From: Ashinkailepas kermadecensis
Lineage: Eukaryota; Arthropoda; Thecostraca; Neolepadidae
Assembly (NCBI GenBank): GCA_034440615.1
Contig: JAOTOM010005100.1
Location: forward strand, 698,501-762,500
Length of the DNA: 64,000 nucleotides
Direction: 5' to 3'
Of the stretch, positions 24,701-33,144 are shown in pieces; within the stretch, counting starts at the first letter, position 1, and the number at the start of each line of letters is the position of its first letter. A program made the position numbers and the translations under genes. The notes under the pieces were generated by a model. It saw only the letters and a program-made list of their open reading frames with translations, did no database searches and was not told where the DNA came from.

Positions 24701-26445
24701 CTTTTGTATCTTTTGCAATACAATTATGCCCACAGCATGTTATATCAACACTGAAAATAATGGGGTGAGTTAATGCTAGAAGTTGAGTATCTTCAAACTG
24801 ACAACAAAAAATGAGTGTTCAAAGTTTTGAAGCCTGGTTTTGAAAGTGCAAGTGTATTGCACGTTATTTATTCATGGAGAAACCTGAAGCAAAAACGAGC
24901 GGTTGTATAGTTCCAGCATACAGGAAAGGTGTGGAACAAAATATACCGACAACACATGTAGTGGTCAAGGAAGGCCAGATCGCAGAACTACACCAGAATC
25001 TGAAGTTGTGTTCGGATATTCAATTCACTCCAATTTCAGGATTTCCATATAAGGAACCAACCTTGGTAATAGCAACACTTGGATCCATTATGAATCTAGC
25101 CTTAATGCTCCAAGAAAATCACACCAGCCGACGCTAAATGAACTTATGATACCAATGGAACATTCCAAGTGATAGTGTAACATAAATCCACAGCAAACAT
25201 TCATGGAACTTCCGGGATATACTTGAAATGAAAGACGAATATGGGCGTGACAATTAGTCAAATTCAGACAATTAATTCCATCCCTCTGCTCCATATGTCA
25301 AAGCTTTTCTGTCCAGCTGATCGTCCAAGTTCAACGAGTCATTAGCCTGGGGCCGGTTACGACCATGCCATGGCTGATGACATTCTTGCCAGAGAAACAT
25401 GCATGGCACTGCCGTTAAGACAAATCGAAATGTGACAAAGGTACGATGGCGACTTTACTGGGCCGAATGTTGGCGGACTGGCCGCCGGAATCGCGAGGAT
25501 ACATGGCACTGCCGTCAGGACAAACCGGAGTGCGACACAAGGGTATGTATAGTGGCGCGACTTCATCGGGCTAGAAAGTTGGCCGACTGGCAGCCAGACA
25601 CGTGTGGATGACGCACTGGCGCGTTCACGCTCAGTGCAATTACAAATGTCAGTGCTGCGTGGGCTGGTCAGTTGTCTCGTTGGGTTTCAGGAAGCAGCAA
25701 CTTCATTGGTTATACAGCGTCCATTACTGGGTTAGTGAGACAAAAGAATCTCCTCGACCATGTGGCTGAGGACGAAAGCCGCGCACGTGATATAGAAGTG
25801 TAAAGCGCGGAAAACCGGATGTGGAAGGAAAGCGCGAGTCGTCCTGATTCAATAATGCGTGATATAGTCGCACGAAACCATAGCAGGCGAATGTGGTTGC
25901 GCGAACGTCACCACTAGGCCGGGGCGCACCCACCTGAACGACCGGGCGTCCTTGCTCTGCACGTGCAGGTAGAAGATGTCGCGACACTCGGCCGTGTCCA
26001 ACAGACCGAGCGGCACATTGAACAGGCCGCGAGCCGTGTCTGCCTGCAGGTACAGCCGGTAGTTGGTCAGGTAGAGGCGACCCTCTTCGACATGGCCAGC
26101 CCGGCTCACGTACTCGCCGAACAGCAGACGAAACGGTGCCGGCAGCAGCGCAGCCGCCTCGTCGGCACCATCGCACCGGTCCATCACGCAGCCCTGCTTC
26201 GGGTGCTGCTGGTCGCACGGCCGCGCCGCTGCTGGCTCCTGAGCGACGCTCGGAGACGACGGTGGCGGCGGCGGTGAAAGCTGTGTGGGTGGTGGTGGCG
26301 GTGGAGGTGGTGGTGGAGGCGGCGGCGGCGGCAGCGGAGGTGGCGGTGGTGGCGGTGGTGGTGGCGGTGGTGCCATTAAAGGAGTGTCCTCACTGGTCGG
26401 CTTCGACATCTCCAACTCGAGCGCCGACGGATCCTCAGGCTCCAT
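531..26445 (-). CDS. MTMR3/4: MTMR3/MTMR4-type myotubularin phosphatase, 14-exon gene
   Basis: Spliced coding sequence, exons 1 to 14 in minus-strand order: 26445-25934, 19758-19554, 17802-17624, 17283-17004, 12775-12585, 11605-11410, 10708-10523, 9138-8971, 7980-7760, 4894-4397, 3428-3314, 2858-2748, 1974-1757, 792-531. Phases match at every junction and the total is 3342 nt (1113 aa), close to the roughly 1200 aa of vertebrate MTMR3 and MTMR4. Seen: PH-GRAM, myotubularin core with the loop HCSDGWDRT, a coiled coil starting DGLP, and a FYVE finger with RRHHCRNCG. Family knowledge: these enzymes remove the 3-phosphate from PI3P and PI(3,5)P2 on endosomes and autophagic membranes. The catalytic Cys and Arg are present, so it should be an active member. 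The exon 12 and 13 edges have alternatives. No polyadenylation signal AATAAA is visible in the 530 nt after the stop. Confidence 0.93.
782..1080. repeat. 47-bp tandem array overlapping the exon 14 splice acceptor
   Basis: Six units (782-828, 829-872, 873-919, 920-966, 967-1013, 1014-1060) and a partial seventh. All are 47 bp except the second, which is 44. Each starts TAYYACA and ends near CACNATACGT. Unit 1 contains the real 3' splice site and the first 11 bases of exon 14. The AG is preserved in units 4, 5 and 7, slightly shifted in unit 2, and lost in units 3 and 6. Confidence 0.9.
1757..1974 (-). CDS. MTMR3/4: MTMR3/4 exon 13: FYVE first half
   Basis: Contains SWEAVDEADV, MWVPDYAVSRCAGC and FWIGRRRHHCR, the N-terminal half of the FYVE finger with two zinc Cys pairs begun and the PI3P-binding basic motif RRHHCR. 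Two in-frame acceptors exist: CCTTACAG (1974, better pyrimidine run) and CGTGCAG (1941), differing by 11 codons. The donor CAG before GTAGGC is phase 2. Confidence 0.9.
2748..2858 (-). CDS. MTMR3/4: MTMR3/4 exon 12: coiled-coil end
   Basis: Acceptor GTGCCGCAG, then SEVDALRRDLHMTRLAL, continuing the coil (family: QEVEQLRRQVRELQMRL). Two phase-0 donors fit: CCG before GTACGC (edge 2748, used here) and CAG before GTGTCC (edge 2799, 51 nt shorter). Sequence alone does not decide between them. Confidence 0.75.
2933..3092 (-). mobile_element. tRNA-derived SINE, family 1
   Basis: On the minus strand a tRNA-like head (GACGAGTGGTCTAGGGGTTAG as A box, split here: GACGAGTGGTC then TAGGGGTTAG; B box GGGTTCGAGTT) is followed by a body with CAATCGGCGTGAGAG and a tail ending AACCAATAGCCAACC. 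It is flanked by the 13-bp duplication CCGAAAACTATGG at 2920-2932 and 3093-3105. It lies in the intron between exons 12 and 11. Confidence 0.88.
3314..3428 (-). CDS. MTMR3/4: MTMR3/4 exon 11: coiled-coil start
   Basis: Reads LSERTADSPSCRRLELDGLP then VKDDLQQRLYHMHMMHR, matching the DGL..DVIQQRLRQIE coiled coil of vertebrate MTMR3/4 that precedes FYVE. The acceptor GCGACAG supplies the last base of a Glu codon. The donor GTGAGT is consensus. Confidence 0.87.
3723..3779 (-). mobile_element. 57-bp LINE-tail micro-insertion
   Basis: Holds only the 3' tail of the region 3 LINE family (TTATTTGGGCTTA, then GGCGCCCA on the plus strand). Flanked by GAAGAGCTAGCCT at 3710-3722 and GAAGAGCTAGTCT at 3780-3792, a 13-bp target duplication with one change. 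Confidence 0.85.
4397..4894 (-). CDS. MTMR3/4: MTMR3/4 exon 10: low-complexity linker
   Basis: 498 nt encoding a Ser/Ala/Pro-rich linker between phosphatase and FYVE, with little conservation beyond composition, as in vertebrate MTMR3/4. The acceptor TTTACAG and donor GA before GTAATA are fixed by phase. Unspliced reading hits TAA two bases after the donor. The linker is expected to be a phosphorylation and partner-binding region. Confidence 0.8.
4895..7759 (-). other. Intron 9 of MTMR3/4
   Basis: AT-rich, with no coding signal I can support. It includes an alternating purine/pyrimidine stretch (CATATGTGCGTGCGTGC type) at about 5505-5560, which could adopt Z-DNA, and the LINE-tail insertion at 7107. 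Confidence 0.6.
7107..7146 (-). mobile_element. 40-bp LINE-tail micro-insertion
   Basis: Core GGGCGCATCGACTACATAGG flanked by the perfect 11-bp duplication GTTTTCATATT at 7096-7106 and 7147-7157. Confidence 0.85.
7760..7980 (-). CDS. MTMR3/4: MTMR3/4 exon 9: domain end and Ser-rich linker start
   Basis: Starts VLTPSVHPRDLCLWSAVYL (family: LYPVCHVRNLMLWSAVYL), then TRSCEDL and TASDPSLLD, which correspond to the phosphorylatable linker of MTMR3/4. Donor chosen at AA before GTGGGT because it gives phase 2, as exon 10 needs. A later GTCACC would not keep the frame. Confidence 0.88.
8110..8935. repeat. 24-bp minisatellite filling intron 8
   Basis: About 35 diverged copies of a unit like GTGGGTCAGTATGGGAGACA plus TCAG. 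It covers almost all of the intron between exon 9 (edge 7980) and exon 8 (edge 8971). Confidence 0.9.
8971..9138 (-). CDS. MTMR3/4: MTMR3/4 exon 8: end of phosphatase core
   Basis: Starts VKLAHHTYSNLFGTFLCN, matching family segment HTYSCLFGTFLCN, then SVFGYLRFNRHRFTNYAY. The acceptor is TGTTACAG and the donor GTAGGT, phase 0. Confidence 0.95.
9567..9739 (-). mobile_element. tRNA-Lys-headed SINE, variant of family 1
   Basis: The minus strand begins with a tRNA-Lys-like head (GTAGCTCAGTTGGTAGAGCG, anticodon region ACTCTTGATC, B box GGGTTCGAATC), then the family 1 body (CAATCGGCGTGAGAG, TATATGACC), then a different tail tip. It is flanked by the 10-bp duplication GGGGTTGGTG at 9557-9566 and 9740-9749. 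Confidence 0.82.
9750..10522 (-). other. Remainder of intron 7 with degenerate CAGACA repeat
   Basis: At about 10285-10480 a loose repeat of roughly 30 bp (CTTCTCCCCAGCAGACA type) lies directly downstream of exon 7. Its minus strand is purine-rich. Nothing else recognisable. Confidence 0.5.
10523..10708 (-). CDS. MTMR3/4: MTMR3/4 exon 7: phosphatase core
   Basis: Reads GFQALLEREWLDFGHKFSDR, DDLNERCPVFLQWLDCVYQL and FPCDFQFNMAYL, the conserved block after the P-loop. The acceptor CCCGCAG and donor GTGAGA are both strong and both phase 0. Confidence 0.96.
10709..11409 (-). other. Intron 6 with TG-rich and short tandem sequence
   Basis: Holds TG/CA-rich alternating sequence at about 11135-11285 and a short GTCAGTGCCGACAGGTG repeat at about 11295-11360 next to the exon 6 donor. 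No gene seen. Confidence 0.5.
11410..11605 (-). CDS. MTMR3/4: MTMR3/4 exon 6: catalytic P-loop
   Basis: The acceptor GGCAG completes Asn to give NWLQALEATRW. The exon carries RPVLVHCSDGWDRTPQ, the Cys-X5-Arg phosphatase signature with the Asp-Gly-Trp-Asp core typical of active myotubularins, then LMLDPHCRTLD. The donor GTACGT is phase 0. Nucleophile Cys and catalytic Arg are both intact. Confidence 0.96.
12585..12775 (-). CDS. MTMR3/4: MTMR3/4 exon 5: phosphatase core
   Basis: Reads KVMIVDARSYAAAVANRARG, ECREYYPNSEVVFMNLPNIH and FQALRSLL, nearly identical in order to vertebrate MTMR3/4. The donor is AA before GTAGGT, phase 2. Reading on unspliced meets a stop at once, which supports this donor. 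Confidence 0.95.
13399..13605 (+). mobile_element. tRNA-derived SINE, family 2
   Basis: The head GGTAGCTCAGTTGGTTAGAG is a good A box. The unit ends with a body (GGGTGGTGGGGC type, TCTGGTTCATAAAG) shared with the longer copy at 21293. The B-box region is partly deleted here. Confidence 0.8.
15813..15869 (-). mobile_element. 57-bp LINE-tail micro-insertion
   Basis: Perfect 12-bp duplication GATAAAATATAA at 15801-15812 and 15870-15881 flanks a sequence consisting only of the LINE tail (GGGCGCATCGACTGCGATGG core). Confidence 0.92.
16196..16253 (-). mobile_element. 58-bp LINE-tail micro-insertion
   Basis: Perfect 15-bp duplication TACCTACCAAAACAT at 16181-16195 and 16254-16268. The insert is the LINE tail with GATTGATTGATTATT at its 3' terminus (plus-strand left side). 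Confidence 0.93.
17004..17283 (-). CDS. MTMR3/4: MTMR3/4 exon 4: phosphatase core with lineage-specific insert
   Basis: The acceptor CGACAG completes Arg and reads HSRTGAVLARSGQPEVGWLGWR, conserved in myotubularins (split here by the 20-residue rule: HSRTGAVLAR then SGQPEVGWLGWR). The following 60 or so residues, rich in Ala, Asn and Glu, are the variable stretch before the KVMIVDAR strand. It ends phase 0 at CAGAG before GTCAGT. Confidence 0.93.
17624..17802 (-). CDS. MTMR3/4: MTMR3/4 exon 3: start of myotubularin core
   Basis: Starts LERMGFDLQAAWRIS, continues KLCASYPRFLLVP and ends RVPAVCWR, all hallmark N-terminal phosphatase-domain segments of the family. The acceptor is TCTGCAG with a good pyrimidine run. 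The donor is AG before GTTGGT, phase 2. Confidence 0.95.
18771..18934 (-). mobile_element. tRNA-derived SINE, family 1
   Basis: Same layout as the 2933 copy. Flanked by a 15-bp duplication, TAGGCCTAAACTATG at 18756-18770 and TAGGCCTAAACAATG at 18935-18949. Lies in intron 2 of the phosphatase gene. Confidence 0.9.
19554..19758 (-). CDS. MTMR3/4: MTMR3/4 exon 2: end of PH-GRAM and linker to phosphatase
   Basis: The acceptor GGGCAG completes an Arg codon with exon 1 and reads LTVPASEAAASWQ, then FSHAFHAWC, a conserved MTMR3/4 segment (FAYHAWC in vertebrates). It ends phase 0 at GAG before GTGAGA. The acceptor and first 40 or so bases are copied upstream in a 96-bp tandem array. Confidence 0.92.
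19715..19975. repeat. 96-bp tandem array copying the exon 2 acceptor
   Basis: Unit 1 spans the real exon 2 start (19758). A second unit is offset by 96 bp and repeats the acceptor and about 40 bases of exon; a partial third unit follows. In the second unit the reading frame runs into TAA right after the copied exon segment. Confidence 0.85.
21293..21595 (+). mobile_element. tRNA-derived SINE, family 2 (longest copy)
   Basis: The head has A box TAGCGCAGTTGGTTAGAGCG and B box GGGTTCGAGTC. The body contains ATTGACGGCACGTTAAAC and ends near CTGGTTCATAAAGCCACC, about 300 bp in all. It abuts a LINE-tail fragment on its left. No clear target duplication found. Confidence 0.85.
24541..24586 (-). mobile_element. 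46-bp LINE-tail micro-insertion
   Basis: Perfect 9-bp duplication GTCCATTGT at 24532-24540 and 24587-24595 around a LINE tail (GGGCGCTTCGACTGTAGTGG). Confidence 0.85.
25934..26445 (-). CDS. MTMR3/4: MTMR3/4 exon 1: start, poly-proline tract, PH-GRAM first half
   Basis: The ATG at 26445 sits in an ACCATGG context and begins MEPEDPSALELEM. About residues 36-80 are a near-continuous poly-proline stretch. From about residue 115 the PH-GRAM fold starts (LLFGEYVSRAG, LYLTNYRLYLQ, ECRDIFYLH), matching the MTMR3/4 lipid-binding domain. It ends phase 2 at a GTGGGT donor. An acceptor-like GCCGACAG lies three bases before the ATG, so a noncoding 5' exon further upstream is likely. Confidence 0.93.
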
Positions 26446-26799
26446 GGTCTGTCGGCACAAGTTTAAGACGATTAATGTCACAGAATAATATGCCGCGAAG
26501 CATACGCTCCTGTAGCGTTATTACGTACCGTTGTCTGCCACAAGGGCAGCTCAATCAACTGGCAAGTATAAGTCAGAGCCAAGGGTATATTTTAGAATCC
26601 TGGATTTGGAGAGGGCAAGCCTCATGCCACGAAATTTGGACAGCATAATTGGTTCTTGCATTGGGAACTACTTGTCTGTGCTTCTGGGCATTCTGGCATC
26701 TAATTTTAGCTTGTTTACAACAATAGTGAAATTGACCTGACCATCTATTTCTCTTTTTTTTTTAGATGCACAATATCAAACATGTTTTTAATATTGAAG

Positions 26800-29700
26800 T
26801 CAAGGTAGGTGCTCTAGTGTAATTTAAAGGATGTATTGATTAATTATTTGGGCTAAATTCGCTACCTAAATTGGGCTAAATTCACAATGTAACTTCAGGT
26901 AAAGGGATTACCTATGTGATATGGCATACAATACCAGTTTATAGCATAGTTATTATCCTCCCTATCCCGAATATAGCTCTTCTTAAATTATTAATCTCAA
27001 AACAAATGATGAATGCAGTCATAAGTACCTACACCATTGGCTGAAATTCTAGTCTGGAAGACATCAAAAGCATTTCAAATTACACTAATTCCATGACAAA
27101 TTTAGACATCTTACTTGCTCGTTTTGACATTTCACACCCAACTAGAAAAAAACACATTTTAACCTTGCTGGAGTACCACTTCCAATCTTCCACAAAGCTG
27201 GGATAGAAAACATGTGATGAACAGACCCAAGTTATTTTTTGATGGTTTAGGAAAACAAACATATTGTCAACATCTTTGAGGAATGACACTTCAACTGTGG
27301 TTGTACCCATGTCACAACAAAATTAAATGAAAAAAATTATGTCATATGGTTGAAGCCAGCTGAAAAACAATAGCTGTTATAACACAAATATTCCATTGAA
27401 GTTGATCAATCTTGGGTGATGAATAGCCAGTGACATGCCCCTGGGTCCATTAGAGGCATGACATAACATCCATGCAATTTGCACTGGTACACTGGCTGCT
27501 CTGGTCAGATGGTGGGGCCAAACTGGCCTTGCCCTCTGATATTTGTTGGTAGTTTCTGAATGGTACAGGTGATCATAATCACCCTTGACATACCTCCAAA
27601 GCAATCAATTACACACTTTGGTGGCAAAAATTGGTTGTGGTAGGCCAGGTCCAGGGTTGGGAAATGAGCCGAGTGGTGCCAATTGACAATACACTGCTAT
27701 GTCACAAAGTGATGAAGATCTACTTGGAAGTGCAAACTGAGATTTTGATGTCACAGGCTTGAATAAAAATATGCTTTCTGTATTTGGGTGCTTCGACTGC
27801 TCTGGTCATATTGCTACTTTCTGTATTCAAGTAGCCAACATTTTCCTCTCAACATCCTGGATTGCAAAGTACAAACCACCCCTGGTGAGGTCACAAAGAT
27901 ATGGCATCCTTAGCAAGTACCTGTATGACTGCTTGCATATTGCTAGCCAAAGCTGGAGTATATTTAGCTGTTTGTGCTTGTATTGATAAGAACATCAATG
28001 GTTTTGATAACTAGCATGGTTTATCAACAAACAGTTGGCCCATCAGGTCATCAAAAAAGTCACAGGTCACATTATTGATGCTGACCTCATGTGTTTGTAC
28101 TTCATTTATACTACCAATGGCTTGTAGGAACATTATCTGGTACAATCTGGTAATTAGACCCTCAACTCATTCTATATGATTCAGTCATGTCCATGCTTTC
28201 TCCTGATCAGACCTGACATGACCCGATATAACCACAGTTTGACCTTCAACTAGGGACAACTTATGACCACATTTCTGATGCAGAAAAACGAGTTTTCATT
28301 TGGTGCCCGATTCAATGCTCTCTAATCAAGACTACACTCCCCAGAGGGAATCAAAGTGAAGCCATTGCCATATTCACATATTGCTGTTTAGTTTTCATGA
28401 CTTGTGATGTAACATCACAGACAAGGTTAACTGGGCTGATTCAGGATGAGAAAGGTCAGTACTAACAATTAGGTTGATTCAGGATGAGAAAGGTCAGTGC
28501 TAACAATTCGTACTTGCTTTTCCTGATTCGACGACTGGCTCCAGAGATATGAGGGTGGGGCCAAATCAACCCAAACTCAGGTGGTAATGTGCAGTGAAAG
28601 ACCCCAGGTGGTGCCAGGTTAAGATGAAAGTTACCTTTCTGGGTACCAAGAGCCTGGTTGATTAGTGACAGGCTTTGCCCAGTGCCAGCAAGACAGGGTT
28701 GAAGCTGCTGAACATAGGCCGTGATATATAGCTTCCTAGGAACTTGAAGTAAGGGATTGATTGGGGTGAGAGTATGTACATTTCTAGTACCTTTTCCAGA
28801 TAGGCTTAACCCAGATGGGCCCCTGTGGCTCTAATTAAGCCTCAACACTTTATGACTTGTATGACTTTATGAACATGCACTGACTTGGCACTCATCAGGG
28901 TTAGAGGTAACTACTCCAAAGAAAGCAATGCTTCATATATAAATGGTGCTTACCTACTTAAGAATGATGTTCCATTACATAATGAAATACAGTGAACTAC
29001 CTTGTAAGTGAAAGTGAAGCAAACAAAAACAATAGTATATACCTGTGCTTCTAAATAATTTGCATACTGCTGTTATGCAAGGCATAGAGGAGCAAAATGC
29101 AGCAAACTCATATTGCATGCTTTCAAGATGCACATCAAGGAATTCCACCTTTACAAGATACTTTACAAGTCATGAAGAAAAAGCTTTGACTAACTAAATC
29201 AGCAGTCATCCTGGTTTGACTTTAGCATCAAGTAATCTAACCTAACCTGAACTAAATGTGTCTAATCCAAAACTGTTGAATGTTGCATCACCATAAACAT
29301 ATGAATGCTTGGTCAGGTATGACCCACAGATGCTCAATTGCATAAAAAAAATATACCAATACTGGATTGCTAGAAACCAATGGATGTCTGATCTGGTAAA
29401 CCTACTGATGTTAAACTGCATGAAACAAACTGCTGCTGGACCATGTGAAACCTGAAGATGTTTGTAGTGCATAAAGCCTATGGATATGGATGCCCATGAT
29501 TGAGGATGGATATCAATTGCTAGCAACCTATAGATGCTGAACAATGTAAATAACCCAAGTCAAATATGCAACAAAGGCTGAGCCACAAATATTATGGAAT
29601 ATCTCTACATTGCTAGAGTGCATGTCAATTTACAAATGCTGTCCACTATTTTGCAGCCTACAGATGATGGCCATCCACCAGGAAAGTTGGGCATCCTTCC

Positions 29701-30600
29701 CAAACCAAGGATTGAGGATATTACATTGTAATTATGCTGATTACTGCAGCTATCATGGCTGGCTGCTTAAGGGACCCTGATGTAACTGGGCATGCAGTGA
29801 TGTTTTCCTTTTTAACTTGAGTAATAAGCTATTGCCCTCAGCTGAATGTGTCAGCTGGTAAACTGGTCCTCTAAAGCCAGGGATGTTGCAAATATTTGGT
29901 AGTGTTGGTGCATTGAAGGCACATTCTTTCCTGCATGCTAATTACCTTGTCATGAGATACCAAACCACAACACTATCAAGATCCCCTTACAAAACCTGCT
30001 TGCAATGCTGGGCACACCTGTCTATCACCAATAGCCATATCAAGCATCTTTTTGCCTCTTCATTGCTTACATCACATGAAACTCTCAAGGCCCCCACCCC
30101 CACAGAGCATCTCCAGACATCTTTTTTTTTGTTATCTTAGAACATGTTTTCCTCCTCTGCCTGGTCATCTTCATTGCATCAAGCAAGTACTGTGATTTGT
30201 AGCATGGACAGTTGTGCAGCATGTCTTGCTAGCTCCCTTGCCACATTGTATTGTATTGTATGCACATGCATATTTTAAGAAGATTGCCAACTTAGTAATA
30301 TGTCAGACCATTAGTGTCCTAAGATGTCTTAATTTCCTTGTCCAAGATACATTGTGAACAAGAGTAGGATGCAACCATGCAAGCCAACTGTGTATGTTGT
30401 ATTGACTGGGTTCCAAGGAATTGGGGGCTTAAGAGATGTTCGTGCTGAGCAATTAAAATCATCAAATCATGTAACCAATTATGCCAAGGGCAACACCTTT
30501 AAGCACTCAAAGTTGCTCCCAGTTAAGGCCTTGATTTACCATGTTTTGGTGGCATGGGGGATTTCCTACTTAGTAGACACACCCCCCTCATTGCTCGCAG
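26800..30600. other. CpG-poor block upstream of exon 1
   Basis: By eye almost free of CG dinucleotides, with many TG and CA, unlike the flanking sequence. It holds the micro-insertion at 27785. No open frame here resembles a known protein. It could be the first intron of the phosphatase gene if that gene starts near 31 kb. Confidence 0.55.
27785..27816 (-). mobile_element. 32-bp LINE-tail micro-insertion
   Basis: Perfect 11-bp duplication CTTTCTGTATT at 27774-27784 and 27817-27827. The insert contains GGGTGCTTCGACTGCTCTGG, the tail core with its CpG changed. Confidence 0.85.
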
Positions 30601-31099
30601 CACGGGCACAATTAAGGCGCACATAGGTACGTAAACAAGTTAGATACATGTTCACATTCTACTGAGCCGCACACAAGGACAAACTGAAATGCACGACAAA
30701 AAAATGTTCGATGATTTGTCTACTATTCACCAGAAACGCGGGAAGACGAAGCACAAACTTGACAAGTTCCCACTCGGCGCACACCACAAGCGCACAACGC
30801 TTGGAAAAGCAATGGCCGACAAACAATAAGTAAACTTTTCAAGGATGTCTTATGACTATGGTGTCGTTTCATTTGCGCTTACATCAGAGACCGACGAGGG
30901 CGTTTCACGCCGCCCGGACCAATAGCAATCCATTGACGTCACGCAGGTTCTTTGCAAACCATAACAAATCTTTGGACCATACTTTCACGATCGATGGGTT
31001 GCGTTGGTCGACATATTGTTACAATCCTTCTTACTACAATCAGCCCTTGCCGATGAAAATTCGGTTTGGTCCTGTTCTGTTCTTGTATTGGTAACTGAC

Positions 31100-31720
31100 T
31101 GATGGAAATGATCAGGAACCCAAATCGTAGATCGAACGCCTTACTCTAATCGTAAATTAACGTAGCGTCCAGACTCCACCGATGCACAGCGAACGCGCCC
31201 ACAACTGCAGTCTATACCACCAGCCCACCCGGACAGCTCCCGGTTGTAACTGTTTGTCCACCCAATGTTCCGATCCTACCGGCACACTACGAATGGTCCA
31301 ACAACAGACAACCACAGCCTCGATCAACCACAGCGTCGACCCCACCGACGCCGTGCATTACGCTGCGAATACGTGCGAATACGTGCGATATGCTGCGAAT
31401 CGGGGACCGTCTCAGATACCTCACCTGTTCCGAAGAAGTGTCGCGGCACCACTGACCGCTCGCCACTACGTACCGGCCACAAGACCTCGGGTGGCAACTA
31501 TCCACCAATGAAATTACAGCAGTGCCGTGACGCGCCAGCACGTTCGCTTTTGACGGAGGAAGTGAGTCACCCTGCCCCTCCGCAATAAATGTTTCGCCAC
31601 GAAACAGACGACATGCGCGCTCGGGAAAGAGAGAAATAGGGTGTTTACGGAGCGGACGCATATTATATTTACGTGACGTCACGTAGAATCTTTTCTCGGT
31701 GTGCTTGCAACCGGTCAATC
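31100..31720 (-). promoter_or_regulatory. CpG-rich stretch with CRE palindrome, candidate promoter
   Basis: CpG-rich between a CpG-poor block and AT-rich sequence. A perfect 14-bp palindrome ACGTGACGTCACGT at 31671-31684 contains a full CRE (TGACGTCA). Its position upstream of exon 1, where a noncoding 5' exon is expected, fits a promoter for the MTMR3/4 gene, but no transcript evidence is available. Confidence 0.35.
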
Positions 31721-31966
31721 TTTTTGTTTACAATCGCGATAGATTGTCGCCAATAACTGCGCAGACAAGACAAATCACACAATTATACAATTACAGAAGT
31801 AGCTAATAATTACATAAACAAAATGGACTACGACAGTCCTGTACATTGTGTGAACCATCCCCATTCTCTAATTTCCAATTCCACTGCTTATTTGGTGGGT
31901 TCTAACGCCCAACCCCACTTTGAGATACTGCATTATATAACGGGTCTACTATGCTCTGCAGCCTGC

Positions 31967-32020
31967 CCAGGCTGCACGAGCTGCCCAGGCTGCACAAGCT
32001 GCCCAGGCTGCAAAAGGATG
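31967..32020. repeat. 18-bp tandem repeat, three copies
   Basis: CTGCCCAGGCTGCACGAG and close variants repeated three times. Confidence 0.8.
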
Positions 32021-32038
32021 GCCACATTCCACGAGAGC

Positions 32039-32087
32039 ATGTGTTGTATGGCTGCAACACAGTCGATGTGCCCTTAACCCCAAATAA
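32039..32087 (+). mobile_element. LINE tail in plus orientation
   Basis: Contains ACAGTCGATGTGCCCTTAAC then CCCAAATAACCCC, the reverse orientation of the common LINE tail. It is the only plus-strand example I found. No clear target duplication. Confidence 0.65.
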
Positions 32088-32284
32088 CCCCATGCAAAGG
32101 CGGAAATATGGGAACATGTCAACCTTAGGACGAAATTGACGAACACTAATGCCAGTTATACTGGAATCTAAGTGGCATCAGCTAATGCAGAAATGATGAA
32201 TGTATCCAGCACAGGTGGATAAAACTATCGAGATAGCATACTTTCTTTGTTTTTGACAATTATATTCAAGATTTAGCCTCTGGC

Positions 32285-32691
32285 GGCCGCGACCGCCATG
32301 CGACCCGATGGCACGCTTTCAGTTCGAATTTCCGCCGCTAGGTGCAAACGAAGCGCTAGCAGTAGCGTGGCCGAGCGTGTTCCATGTCGCCCCCCCCCAT
32401 TAATGGAACGTGGCGTCCCTCCGGTCGGGAAAAGGCGCTCCTCTGAGAAAGTTCGAGTGCAGCCCTCGAATTTTCCCGCCAGAAGCGCCCCTCTGAGAGA
32501 AAAGGCGCCCCCCCCCACTCCCACGGGAAGACCGAATGCACCGTCCCCCCTCGGTTTTCTTTTGCAGCGAGAGGTGCCTCTCATGGAATTTTCGCAGTGG
32601 CACCCCTCCAAAGAAATAGCGCTCTTCCAGACAAGTGCCCCACGGCAATTCCTGGATCCGCCCGACTCGATAGGCCTTGGATCCACCCCTG
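32285..32691 (-). mobile_element. hAT-like short element, end-truncated
   Basis: The plus-strand right end GGATCCACCCCTG is the inverse of a CAGGGG-type hAT terminus. The interior (CTTTGGAGGG, GGAGGGACGCCAC blocks on the minus strand) matches the element at 48930. The other terminus was not found. Confidence 0.6.
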
Positions 32692-32954
32692 ATTACAACA
32701 TGGTGCTATCGATGTTATGAACTACGGTTGTTATAAAATCGTGCACATTTACGTTTGGATTATGTTGCATACTTGGCAGTATCCATACTAACTTTAAGAA
32801 GAAAATCGACGACCTGTGAAAAACCGTTTATATATTTAGATATCCGGAACAACAATGTGGCTGTGTAAATTAAAAGCCAACCGTCGTCCGAACAGGCTAT
32901 GACGGATTTATTTGGGGACTTATAAAGTAGGATATGAATGTTTGTTATCATAAT

Positions 32955-33144
32955 CAGGGGCGCAGCCAAGGTGCCCCCCCCCCCTTCCCCCACACACACT
33001 ACAACTAAAAATACACGAGATGAAGCGATAAATTTTGAGATTTTCACTACGCAAACCCTAAATTTTTGGCGCGCGCGGAATACTTTTTCATATAATTTGT
33101 TTAGGGGATTGGGCCCCCTTAAGGAAATCCTTGCTGCGCCACTG
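32955..33144. mobile_element. 190-bp hAT-type MITE
   Basis: Terminal inverted repeats CAGGGGCGCAGCCAAGG and CCTTGCTGCGCCACTG, with an 8-bp flanking duplication ATCATAAT at 32947-32954 and ATCACAAT at 33145-33152 (7 of 8). 8-bp duplications and CAGNGGCG ends are typical of hAT. No coding capacity. Confidence 0.8.

Larger units (their letters stand above)
19976..25933 (-). other. Intron 1 of MTMR3/4, upstream part
   Basis: Holds the family 2 SINE at 21293, a LINE tail at about 21226-21280, the micro-insertion at 24541 and an imperfect TATACATA microsatellite at about 24000-24120. No further exon recognised. Confidence 0.6.

Noticed and set aside
26136..26648. Plus-strand open frames over exon 1, glycine-rich or valine/alanine-rich
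   Set aside because: Antisense shadow of the poly-proline exon; the minus strand has clear PH-GRAM homology and consistent splicing.
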